This document shows, piece by piece, positions 16,330 to 23,839 of a stretch of 23,839 nucleotides of DNA (position 1 is the stretch's first letter; each line of letters opens with the position of its first letter). The notes beneath the pieces were generated by a model. It was not told the DNA's origin. It was given only the letters and a program-made list of their open reading frames with translations, and searched no databases. Origin of the DNA: Chara braunii (Eukaryota > Streptophyta > Charophyceae > Charales > Characeae); the NCBI GenBank assembly GCA_003427395.1, contig BFEA01000145.1, positions 1,899,341-1,923,179 on the forward strand, written 5' to 3'. The position numbers and the translations under genes were made by a program.

Positions 16330-16529
16330 CTTCCATCTTTTTAGTGGCAGGGTAGGGGTGCGCCTCTCTCTCTATTTCCTTACTTCTCTCACGGCGACAT
16401 TTGTGCACTAAGCGCCACAACTACAAACGTTTCCACTTTCACCGGATGGCAGTGCAGTGCCGCCCCCTACGGAAAATGGTGGGATCCCAAATTTTGCCAG
16501 AAAATACTTATGGTAAGTAGTGTGGGTCC

Positions 16530-16835
16530 ACTAGAACAGTAGAACAATTTGCTATTGCATTCCATTGATTGAATTTGATTCCTTATTTTGCCTTGAAGTT
16601 CCTCAAAGTAGCGACCCCAGGCTCATTCTTCAGCCCTTGACAAGAAACTGAAGCAACTGAAAAAATGGCTTTTTTTTGGCTTTTCCTTTGGCCTTTTTTT
16701 TTGTTGTTGAAAGAAACACCTCCTGATATCGCTAAAAAAAAAAAGAAAAACGGCTTTTGAGCCGGACGTGTAGATACGTTTCTGTGGAGCTCAACTTAGT
16801 TGGGGAAATTTCCTGACCCTGAACATAACTGTCAC
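16530..16835. other. No recognised feature
   Basis: Gene-free stretch with several short T and A runs. Confidence 0.5.
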
Positions 16836-17000
16836 TTTTTTTTTTTTTTTTTTTTTTAATTATAACTTGGACACCATTCCATTATATGCCGGAAAACGGG
16901 TCCGGCGTCCCTTACATATAAACCGCAGCCATACAGGGCTGGGAAAAGCACTCCCGACCAATCCCATCCCCGACTGCAGCCAAGAAATCAGGCGGCATTG
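16836..17000 (-). mobile_element. Poly(A) retroposon tail (minus strand)
   Basis: A 22-base T run (16836-16857) is the poly(A) tail of the minus strand. Thirty bases upstream is GCCGGACCCGTTTTCCGGC (16906-16888), a stem-loop preceded by TATGTAAGGGAC, like the retroposon at 2096-2425. The 5' limit is unclear and no target duplication was found. Confidence 0.6.
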
Positions 17001-17995
17001 CTCAAACCCTAGCTGCCACCAACTGGTCATTTGAAAGCAGATGCAATTCAAAAAAGATTCACATCTAGCAGTACTAAACTTAGTTCTCTCCTAATTACTC
17101 ACTACTCCTAATATGCTAATTAACCAAATGTAATTACGATTCCCTAATTAATTACCAATCCTTATACCCAAATGTCGATGCTAAACACCCCAACCTTCCA
17201 TTCCACCATCGATCGGGCATACACCAAGCACTTCAATCAGCATCACCAAGCTCGGTCAAAATCCTCTCCCAACTCTTGAGTTCCGTATCTGAAACCAGAA
17301 GACTGCACCCCTGATAGGTTGATAATTCTGGTATGACAGCGACGTCCAGATCCCGCCAGCTGACTGTCCCCACATCACTCTCCTATCCCTCCACAGTCAA
17401 CCAGGATTACTGACCCCTGTCAGCCGGGACTGGCCCATGGCAGGAGCATGGTAGTGTCCCTCTGCACGTGTACCCCATAGCGCCCTTGCGCCTTCCTCCC
17501 CCACGCGCCGCCACCCCACCAACAAGTTCTGGCACAGCGCCGCCTAATTAACTCGAAAAACAAACGACGACAAAACCGTGTGAAGCCGACTATTGCAATC
17601 CAAGTCCTTCCACCGGTGAACAGAACGCCGGCGACGTGACTAAAACAGGGTCACCGACCGGCGACCTGTGGGGCAATTCTGCTCAACTCCAAAACGCAGG
17701 CCAAAACATCTTATCCAGCAGCACCAACGCGCCAATAGCAAGGGAGGAGCGTAATCAGTCTATTCAAAGATTTTGAAAAATAAAAATAACAAAAACAAAA
17801 TATCCACCATGATCCAGGATCTGCTGTTGTCTCATGTCGCCATCAAAAAAGGGCATATTATCTCAGCTGGTAAAAAGAAAAAGAAAAAAAGCTCAGCTGG
17901 TACACCCGTGAACTGTTGAATTACAGACCTGGGGCACGGTCCCACCAGCCGAAGGATAAGACGACATTGCAGACGTGTGGCAGGGAAGAAACAGA
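17001..17995. other. No recognised gene
   Basis: AT-rich around 17060-17160 and GC-richer from 17400 on. I found no domain, hairpin or repeat I could support. Confidence 0.5.
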
Positions 17996-18165
17996 AAATA
18001 TATCGTGAAACAACCATAGGCAGAGATGGAGAAGAGGACAACAAACGAGGGCCTGTGACAAAGGGGCTCTTTAAAATATATCGTGAAACAGAGCTGGCCG
18101 GTAAACCGCAGGCAGAGATGGAGAAGAGGACAACAAACGAGGGCCTGTGACAAAGGGGCTCTTTA
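17996..18165 (+). repeat. Direct tandem repeat of about 80-90 bp
   Basis: AAATATATCGTGAAACA begins near 17996 and 18073. Each copy ends with GGCAGAGATGGAGAAGAGGA...GTGACAAAGGGGCTCTTTA. The second copy ends by running into the family T end at 18155. The first copy stops after GGGGCTCTTTA, so the TIR tip was duplicated with it. Confidence 0.8.
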
Positions 18166-18360
18166 GACACTCCTCGGGCGCGTAAATCCCCCGAGGAAAA
18201 TTTTGTTCCACCTATCCTCGGGGATGAAAACAAAAAAAAGAAAGTGAAAACATTTCCTTGGGGAATCCTCGGGGAGTCCTCGGGCTACAGCCATTTGGTG
18301 GCATTCCCCAAGGGACCTCCCGAGGTCCCTTGGAGGTCAACGATCCGTGATAATCGGAGC
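18155..18360 (+). mobile_element. TIR family T member, one end only
   Basis: GGGGCTCTTTAGACACTCCT (18155-18174) matches the ends at 714 and 11998. The following DNA repeats CCTCGGGG, CCCGAGG and CCTTGGGG in both orientations to about 18335 and shares GTTCCACCTATCCT with 11860-11998. No opposite end was found, so the right limit is a guess. Confidence 0.65.
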
Positions 18361-19115
18361 AGCGAGGGCACCCGTCGTCGGCAAGAAATTTTCGTCGGCT
18401 GGTCCATTGGAGTTCCTACCGGGCAGTGCACGGACATCTTGGGTCTTCAAGGCTCGGCTTCCAGGAACCTTACGCCAACCAACGGTAACCGTTGGTGACC
18501 GGCCGGCCCCCGCGGCTATCGTCGACCAATGTTCTCCATCGCAGTGCGTGATGCCAAATGGAAACGGGTCGAACGGGGGGCAAATTTGAATACTTCAGCC
18601 GACCCCCCTTGCTACGAGTGCCCACTGTATTCCACGGCGAAAAACGTTACAAGGTGTTTGTCCCATGCTGCGGTCTGCCGTTTGCAGCCCTCTTCGTCGT
18701 TGTTTGCCAGAGGTGTACCGTAGTCGTCTAGCTACTGCCCTTTCCCACTGGCCTTTCCTAGCCGACGTCTTTTGAAGGTTGCCACTACTGCTCCTAGTCA
18801 CCCTTTTGCTTGTCCCTGTCGTCTTCTTCGACATCTGCATCCTTGGCAGGGTGCCTGGACGTACACGTAAGAGGCGGCCTGCGAAGAAGGACATCCGACG
18901 TCGGCATGGATGGGCGGCAGGCGAAGAGCAGGTCTTCAGTAGACCACTCCAGAAGCCACCGCGCAGGCCACGGCCCGACTCGCAATGCAACGGCGTACGA
19001 CGCGATAGAGTGTGTGTGTCGTATGCTGTCCTCTACTGTCTGCTCCCTTCATCATGGCTGCTCGGTGGACCTTCACCGTTGTCATAGAATTACGGCCCTG
19101 TTGTACGTGTCGTTG
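18361..19115. other. No recognised gene; holds hydrophobic segment, copy 1
   Basis: At 18776-18844 the plus strand encodes a 23-residue hydrophobic stretch starting RLPLLLL and ending DICIL, followed by a basic run (RKRRPAKK). It has a TGA just upstream in the same frame. The DNA is a diverged, gap-free copy of 19134-19202, offset 358. Nothing else is recognised. Confidence 0.4.
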
Positions 19116-19241
19116 ATGGCCGACCTCTATAAAAGGTTGCCACTGCTGCTCCTAGGCACAATTGTGCTTGTTGTGGTCATCCTATTCCACGTGTGCTTCC
19201 TCTATCATTCATGGCCCACCTCTATCGAAGGCCTCCAATAG
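19116..19241 (+). CDS. Small hydrophobic ORF, possible single-pass membrane peptide
   Basis: ATG at 19116 opens a 41-residue frame ending in TAG. It starts MADLYKR, has about 22 hydrophobic residues (LPLLLLGTIVLVVVILFHV and on), and ends with a short polar tail. The first residues and the hydrophobic core match the translation of 18761-18844. The first eight or so codons recur at 19203-19229 (MAHLYRR). Between the two long copies, many base changes keep Leu, Ile, Val or Phe, which hints at selection. T-rich codons alone could also explain it. I recognise no family, and whether it is expressed cannot be judged. Confidence 0.25.
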   Translation: MADLYKRLPLLLLGTIVLVVVILFHVCFLYHSWPTSIEGLQ

Positions 19242-19796
19242 AGAAGATGAAGGATCGACACCAACTGCAGTCGACATCGACATTGGCAGTGTATCCCGGG
19301 GGCATTCGTCCACACTGGATGGAATCGCCATTGCCCGAAAGACACGTGGCGACATACGCAACTTCTCCCATAAGTACTCCTCCATCGCATCATCGCATTG
19401 CCTAAGATCCTCCCACGGCCCCCACGTCCTCCTTCTCACCCACCACCTCGACATCGCTCGTGGAAGAACATTGCAACCTATGGCGCAGCAAGCCTGAACT
19501 GCAGCCTCGGTGATGGCCACGATATCCAGCCCTTTGACCAGGACTTGATGAAGTGTCTTCCTCCTCTGCGCGCGGATCTGCATTCTCATTCTTCCCAATG
19601 CCCTCTCCTGTTGACAACGAAAGAGCACGGCTGTCACGACCGTCTTCTCGATCGTCGTCAACTTCGCACGTCCGTCGTCGCTGCCGCCCTCCATCGACAC
19701 GTGCTGCAATGCTCATGAACCACGAAAATACAACAACCTACCAACTCGCCACGACCACGGTAACCTCAGCGCCGAGTCCCGGACGACGTTCCCCTC
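19242..19796. other. No recognised gene
   Basis: Several overlapping open frames on both strands (for example 19209-19709 minus, 166 codons) have no domain I know. Frames open on both strands in GC-rich DNA are expected by chance. Confidence 0.45.
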
Positions 19797-20482
19797 GTGT
19801 GCTCGACTCAACACATACTCTCGCTATTCCTTGTACAAGAAGATGAAGTTCAAGTCAAAAGCCTAGATAATACCTTTTGGGCTTCTTCTGATCAACTCTT
19901 CCGGATTAGAATCTTGAAGAACAAGGAAAAATTGATTGCAGTTAGGCCAGATACTCCCATTTCTCACCTTCCTTTAGACCCTCTTTTTTTGACGTGGTCG
20001 TCTCCTGGGAAACATGGAAACCGCCACCCAAGGAATCTCCATAACCTATCAGTTAAAGCCACATACAGGATGCTTCGAGCTAGGATAAACCTAAGGAACC
20101 GCATTGAGGAAAGATGGCATAAGAAGTTGAACGTGAGTAAGGACAATCTGAGAAGGATTAAGTCGTTCCAACCAACCAGAACCAAACCTGCTAGTATAGC
20201 CTCCCTACAATGGCAAATTGTTCATAGATGTCTCCCCACAAATGATTGGATTATTGATAGGACATCGTTGGAACAGAAGGGATTAGCCTTTCCATGATGC
20301 AAACGGTGTAAATCAGCGTTTCCTTCTAACTTCATTCCTGAAACGATTGAGCATATCTTCCTGCAATGTCCAGGGTCGCTCTGGCAGTGGACATGGTGGT
20401 TTAGGATCTGGAACATCCCAGGCGTGGCTGTGGGACTGGAAGGCCCTTTTTCTGGATTGTTGGCATCCCGACCAAGAGGATG
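19797..20482 (+). pseudogene. LINE ORF2 C-terminal fragment, zf-RVT zinc-binding domain
   Basis: The frame reads SVKATYRMLRA, then KPASIASLQWQIVHRCLPTN, then a TGA (20295-20297), and in the same frame CKRC...ETIEHIFLQCPGSLWQWTWW. This is the usual order of the plant LINE zinc-binding domain (PF13966): a W/F-rich helix ending in 'LPT', a CxxC pair, then EHxFxxC, then a Trp-rich segment. The TGA lies just before CKRC and is a nonsense mutation. The frame ends at 20482. The first 50 or so codons show no match I recognise and may be flanking DNA. In a live LINE this domain follows the RT. Confidence 0.75.
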
Positions 20483-21122
20483 AATTTACTACTAATATAT
20501 TCTCAATTAGTAGAAAAGCCATTATCTGGGCTAATTGGACAAGAAGATGCACCTTTGAAATGGAGGGCGCTTGATTGGATGGACCGGATTTTACAGATTC
20601 TATCAAACAACATATTCAAACATTAATTTCGGTCAATTGGCAAGTTGGCAACAATTAAAAGAAAAACTTCTTCACTTTTCCTTACGAAATGATATATGGC
20701 ATCAAATCAATCTCTTCAACAAATGCTGGCTGGGCGGAGACCGGGGAGGGAGGCTTGGTAAAGTAATTTGGGAAGAAGGACACACTAACTCTCAGGAGCC
20801 CATCAAGAGGAATTATTGGCTGATATTTCATGACTGGAGTTTTGTAGACCCTTCTATTCCCCTCAGTCCTGTCTCTGAGTTTCCGGACTACTTTCCCCCT
20901 CCAAGCAACTGTTTAGTCCCTGCTTCTTGGAGGGAGGCTTGGTAAAGTAATTTGGGAAGAAGGACACACTAACTCTCAGGAGCCCATCAAGAGGAATTAT
21001 CGGCTAATATTTCATGACTGGAGTTCTGTAGACCCTTCTATTCCCCTCAGTCCTGTCTCTGAGTTTCCGGACTTCTTTCCCCCTCCAAGCAACTGTTTAG
21101 TCCCTGCTTCTTGGAATGGATA
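20483..21122 (+). pseudogene. LINE C-terminal remnants in shifted frames
   Basis: After the zinc domain, ISRKAIIWANWTRRCTFEME (about 20505-20565) fits the 'IW..R...F' end of plant LINE ORF2, but in another frame, so at least one indel has occurred. Further on, the frame at 20571-20945 includes HFSLRNDIWHQINLFNKCW and a proline-rich end. Confidence 0.5.
20745..21114 (+). repeat. Tandem duplication, 184-bp period, two units
   Basis: GGAGGGAGGCTTGGTAAAGT begins at 20745 and 20929. The two 184-base units differ at about four positions (for example TTATTGGCTG versus TTATCGGCTA). The duplication lies within the LINE remnant, so it occurred after or within LINE decay. Confidence 0.9.
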
Positions 21123-22847
21123 GCCCCTTGGTAGTCCTTGAGAGAAAGATTTATTCTTTTGGGGTATTCTGAAAATGAATGAGGATAGGTGCTTGTTTTG
21201 CAAGTCCTTGCTGGCGCCCAGGATGGGTGAAGAGGCATTAGACTCATCTATTTTGGACCTGGAAGGAAGGGGGTACTGATCGTTTTTTTTGGATCAATGC
21301 TACTGTTATGTTATTGTACTCAAGGGGACGCTGGACCCGCTTTCCAGCAGGTGTTGCTCCCCGCCAATAGACTGAAGCCCTCCATGAATCAGGAAGGAGT
21401 GTATGTTATTACGATCACTCCTTCTTGTGAATACGGGGTTAAAAAAAAAAAGTGAGGCGGCATGCAGAGGCGATGGCGATGGACCTTCGCGTGGCGCTTA
21501 CAAATTCGGGACGACTTACGAGGACTCCACTGCGCCGCTGCAAATGCCCGTTTCCACCATCGCAGATATGGACGCCACCTGCCCCGCATCGCCGTCGTGA
21601 CGTCCAGCACCCAATTTGAAATCTGATTTTCGAACGGGGAGGTCCATTGCTTTTAAAGGTTTTTCTTTTTTGCGGTCTCCAGCACCTTCAAAATTTCCCG
21701 CCTTCAGCAGCTGGACCACACCGTAGCAAGACTGGCATCACCCAATGGACCAAGGCATTGCCCCCCTCCCCCGGCTGTTTATAATATTATGAAAATGGCC
21801 ACCCGCGGCCGAAAGGAATCATCCTTGGGAGACCACCCCAAGGATAGGTGGAACGATGGCGGGAACTTACTTCAAAACCCCCAAGGAAACTTCCTTCGGC
21901 CCCGAGGACACCCCAAGGAGTGTCTAACGAGGCCCAAACTGTTACATCGGAGTTTCACCCACTCATCAGGAGGCTGAACCCGCAACAGTCTGCAGAATCC
22001 CCTAACTGATAACACTGTATATTTCAAATCTTTCTCCATTTATTACGGACCACTGCCCAAGGCAATCATACACAAAGTGGGGCAAAAAAAAAAAATTAAG
22101 AAAAAAAGAAAAAAAAAAAAACACGTGACAACATTCAAAAAAAAAGAAAGGAAATGCCGGAAGGTCCTGTCATTGCTGTGTGTACCAAGTGTGTTCCTAG
22201 GCAGGGATGACGTTTCACGGTTTCAGCCCTTGCAAAACTTATGGTTGTAATTGCATTCACAAATTTGAAATTTGAAATTTGAAATTTGAAATTAGGAGGG
22301 TCCTACCCTTCCCCCAAGCCTAGGCTATTCTGAATCTCCACGCTCAGGGGCATACTCACGTAGGACCTTTTTTTTTTTTATAATGAAAAGCCCTTTTTTT
22401 TTTTATTTTTAACTATGCTATATTCTTCTCTCAATTTCACCGCTCAATATCTACCTACCACTACTCCTAAGGCTATACAGGGGACCCCTGCACGCCTACC
22501 GTCTTCACGCGAATAGAACGCCCGGTCATTATCGCCGCATCTGGACCGGAAGTTGGGCCAAATGCAGCTATAATGACCGGCCGTTCTATTCGGGTGAAGA
22601 CGGTAGCTACCTCTCACAATTAAGGGCCCGGAAAATACAATCAATGAGTTGCAGATTCAGGGGCCACGAGGTCTCCCACCTCACTCAGCCAGCCGAGCCC
22701 GCCCCCCCCCCTGTAAAAAGGAACCAAAAAAGAAAAGAAAAAAAGAGAAAACTAAAGAATTCCCGAAAATAGTAACAGGTCTAAAGCAGGAATTCCTAAC
22801 CCTAACCCTAACCCTAATATATCCTAAAAAACCGCACTGATCAACTA
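21123..22847 (+). repeat. 1,725-bp exact duplicate of 11186-12910 (copy 2, likely the real locus)
   Basis: Left and right junctions are continuous with LINE sequence and ordinary DNA, with no N or adapter. Contents are as in copy 1: LINE tail, family T fragment (21797-21935), microsatellite, MITE (22497-22605) and telomere-like repeat. Confidence 0.9.
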
Positions 22848-22949
22848 ATTCCTAAAATTACACGTACTAGCCAGTGACTAGCTGATTTTGCTTTTTTCCT
22901 AAACCGGCAAAAAATATAAAATGTCCGTTTTGACGAAATCGCTACAAAG

Positions 22950-23228
22950 TCATAGAATCATTAGAAGTCCATCATCATCATCATCATGATCATAATCAGC
23001 ATAATCATCATCAGCAGCAGCAGCAGCATCAGCATAATCATCAGCATAATCATCAGCATAATCATCATCATATGAAGGACGCTGAGCCCGGTTATCGGCT
23101 TGTTCGGTTAGGTCACTCCGGGTAGACTGTGGGGACCCCGGCCTCAATCTTCTTATTGGTAATATCAGCCTTGGGCACTGGGCCGTCTCCTCAAAGCTTG
23201 ACGAACCAACGGTCATGAATGAAGACAT
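22950..23228 (-). repeat. Trinucleotide repeat coding for an acidic stretch if translated
   Basis: ATC/AGC-type triplets (about 22968-23075) with a 12-base sub-unit ATAATCATCAGC. The minus-strand frame of 92 residues would have a non-repetitive start and a DDYADDYAD-type acidic end. It could be an exon fragment, but the microsatellite alone explains the openness. Positions 23076-23400 hold nothing else I recognise. Confidence 0.4.
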
Positions 23229-23419
23229 CTTATGACCGGAGCTGAAGACTCGTATGAGACTGGCGAGACTCGTGATTGGTGAATTGCGACCCTCCTTTGG
23301 TGGTGATTGGTTTCCCGTTGTTGACGAGGGGAATCGTTATGCTTTGCCTTATAATGGTGGATGCCCTTTAAATTTTCAATTCCGCTATGATCCTGGTGGT
23401 GGTGAGAGAACCACCGGAA

Positions 23420-23510
23420 TTGAGGCTTGCCTGTCAGGCTGCTCCATCTATTGGTGGGGAGCCGCACCTGCTGGCATTTCAAACCGAGTCCAGCGTTCTA
23501 CGAGACTCTA
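23420..23510 (-). mobile_element. LINE 3' tail fragment (minus strand)
   Basis: The minus strand reads GCTGGACTCGG...GCCAGCAGGTG...GGCTCCCCACCAATAGATGG, matching the LINE tail at 11391-11440 and 21328-21377. No poly(A) tract follows in this copy. Confidence 0.65.
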
Positions 23511-23572
23511 AACATCTAATAATATTCCATGCTTTAGAATCTACCCCCCTTTTTGACCAGACAAGATGATGA

Positions 23573-23630
23573 CAAACTGCTGCTGCAGCAGTTAGATCTG
23601 ATCATATAGATCACATCAGATTCTGCAGTA
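23573..23630. repeat. Imperfect foldback
   Basis: ATCTGAT and ATCAGAT arms with flanking CTGCAG strings can form a long imperfect hairpin. No function is apparent. Confidence 0.5.
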
Positions 23631-23644
23631 AAAAAGAAGAGGGG

Positions 23645-23839
23645 TAACTAGGGCGCAGTCACGAAAGCAGTTAAATTTGTAAATGCATTTCGAACTGCCT
23701 CTTTGGAGTCCAGTACCGTCCCAAGTTTCAACTGCAGTTGAAACTTGCCGTTGACCGAGGGCGGAGGTGAAGGGATGAGACGTTTATGATGTGAATTTTT
23801 CCATGAGTCCAGTACCGTCCCAAGTTTCAACTGCAGTTG
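23645..23839 (+). repeat. Dispersed repeat F (copy 3) with 26-bp palindrome
   Basis: Starts like copy 1 (ACTAGGGCGCAGTCA). Contains a perfect 26-bp palindrome (23722-23747) centred on AACTGCAGTT. The 35-base segment GAGTCCAGTACCGTCCC...CAGTTG (23705-23740) recurs at 23804-23839, cut by the window edge. Confidence 0.75.

Larger units (their letters stand above)
14294..16529. mobile_element. Composite block with 25-bp inverted ends
   Basis: GGATCCCACACTACTTACCG and five more bases (14294-14318) are inverted at 16506-16529 with one indel and one substitution. A second inverted pair around GGATCCCAC lies just inside (about 14371-14388 and 16481-16497). The block encloses the elements at 14419-14765 and 14811-16250. 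It has no transposase gene. I could not see a target duplication, so the block may be an old element filled with later insertions. Confidence 0.55.
19850..21451 (+). mobile_element. 5'-truncated LINE with 3' untranslated region and poly(A)
   Basis: The RT zinc-binding region and C-terminal remnants (19850-21120) run directly into a 3' untranslated region ending in 11 A (21441-21451). The tail has the stem-loop GCTGGACCCGCTTTCCAGC (21330-21348). RT, endonuclease and ORF1 domains are missing, so it is a 5'-truncated copy. The 5' limit is approximate. Confidence 0.7.

Noticed and set aside
20868-20875. Second mosaic-end adapter trace (CTGTCTCT)
   Set aside because: Only eight bases match, and the sequence recurs naturally in the 184-bp repeat.

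Overview
This window is nuclear DNA of a repeat-rich eukaryote. It has long homopolymers, microsatellites, nested transposon remains, poly(A)-tailed retroposons and terminal-inverted-repeat (TIR) elements, and no bacterial-style operon, rRNA or CRISPR array. The element types suggest a green-lineage genome, and a charophyte alga such as Chara is my best guess. That guess comes from the style of the retroelement proteins and is not proven. I found no intact host gene.

Layout. Positions 1-713 hold a foldback microsatellite and a cluster of palindromes. A complete 556-bp TIR element lies at 714-1269. A poly(A) retroposon with a perfect 14-bp target duplication lies at 2096-2425, inserted in a dispersed tandem repeat. 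A 36-bp palindromic array (2889-3032) lies next to the main feature, a Penelope-like retroelement (PLE) on the minus strand at 3071-9328. Read in its own direction, the PLE has an upstream pseudo-LTR, a leader, a zinc-knuckle/coiled-coil/SAP-like ORF, an in-frame UGA followed by CUAG, a GIY-YIG endonuclease domain, a basic linker, a frameshifted reverse transcriptase (RT), and a downstream pseudo-LTR. The endonuclease therefore precedes the RT, as in the permuted PLEs known from green algae. Positions 9329-11184 carry more dispersed repeats, a tRNA-like SINE head and two copies of a TA-flanked MITE.

Positions 11186-12910 are a base-for-base copy of 21123-22847. The first copy is bounded by an N on its left and by 14 bases of the Nextera/Tn5 mosaic end on its right, so I regard it as an assembly artefact. 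Positions 14294-16529 form a nest of TIR elements with two tandem 0.7-kb copies inside. Positions 17996-18360 hold a third member of the GGGnCTC-type TIR family. Positions 19116-19241 hold a small hydrophobic ORF that repeats an upstream segment. Positions 19850-21451 are the decayed 3' end of a LINE with an RT zinc-binding domain and a poly(A) tail. The rest, to 23839, is a trinucleotide repeat, a reverse-oriented LINE tail and another palindromic dispersed repeat.

Working together: only the PLE has parts that form a system. It combines a nucleic-acid-binding N-terminal module, an endonuclease to nick the target, an RT, and pseudo-LTRs from tandem insertion that carry a hammerhead-like motif. 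It is degenerate: it has nonsense codons, a frameshift and a one-base assembly gap at 6265.
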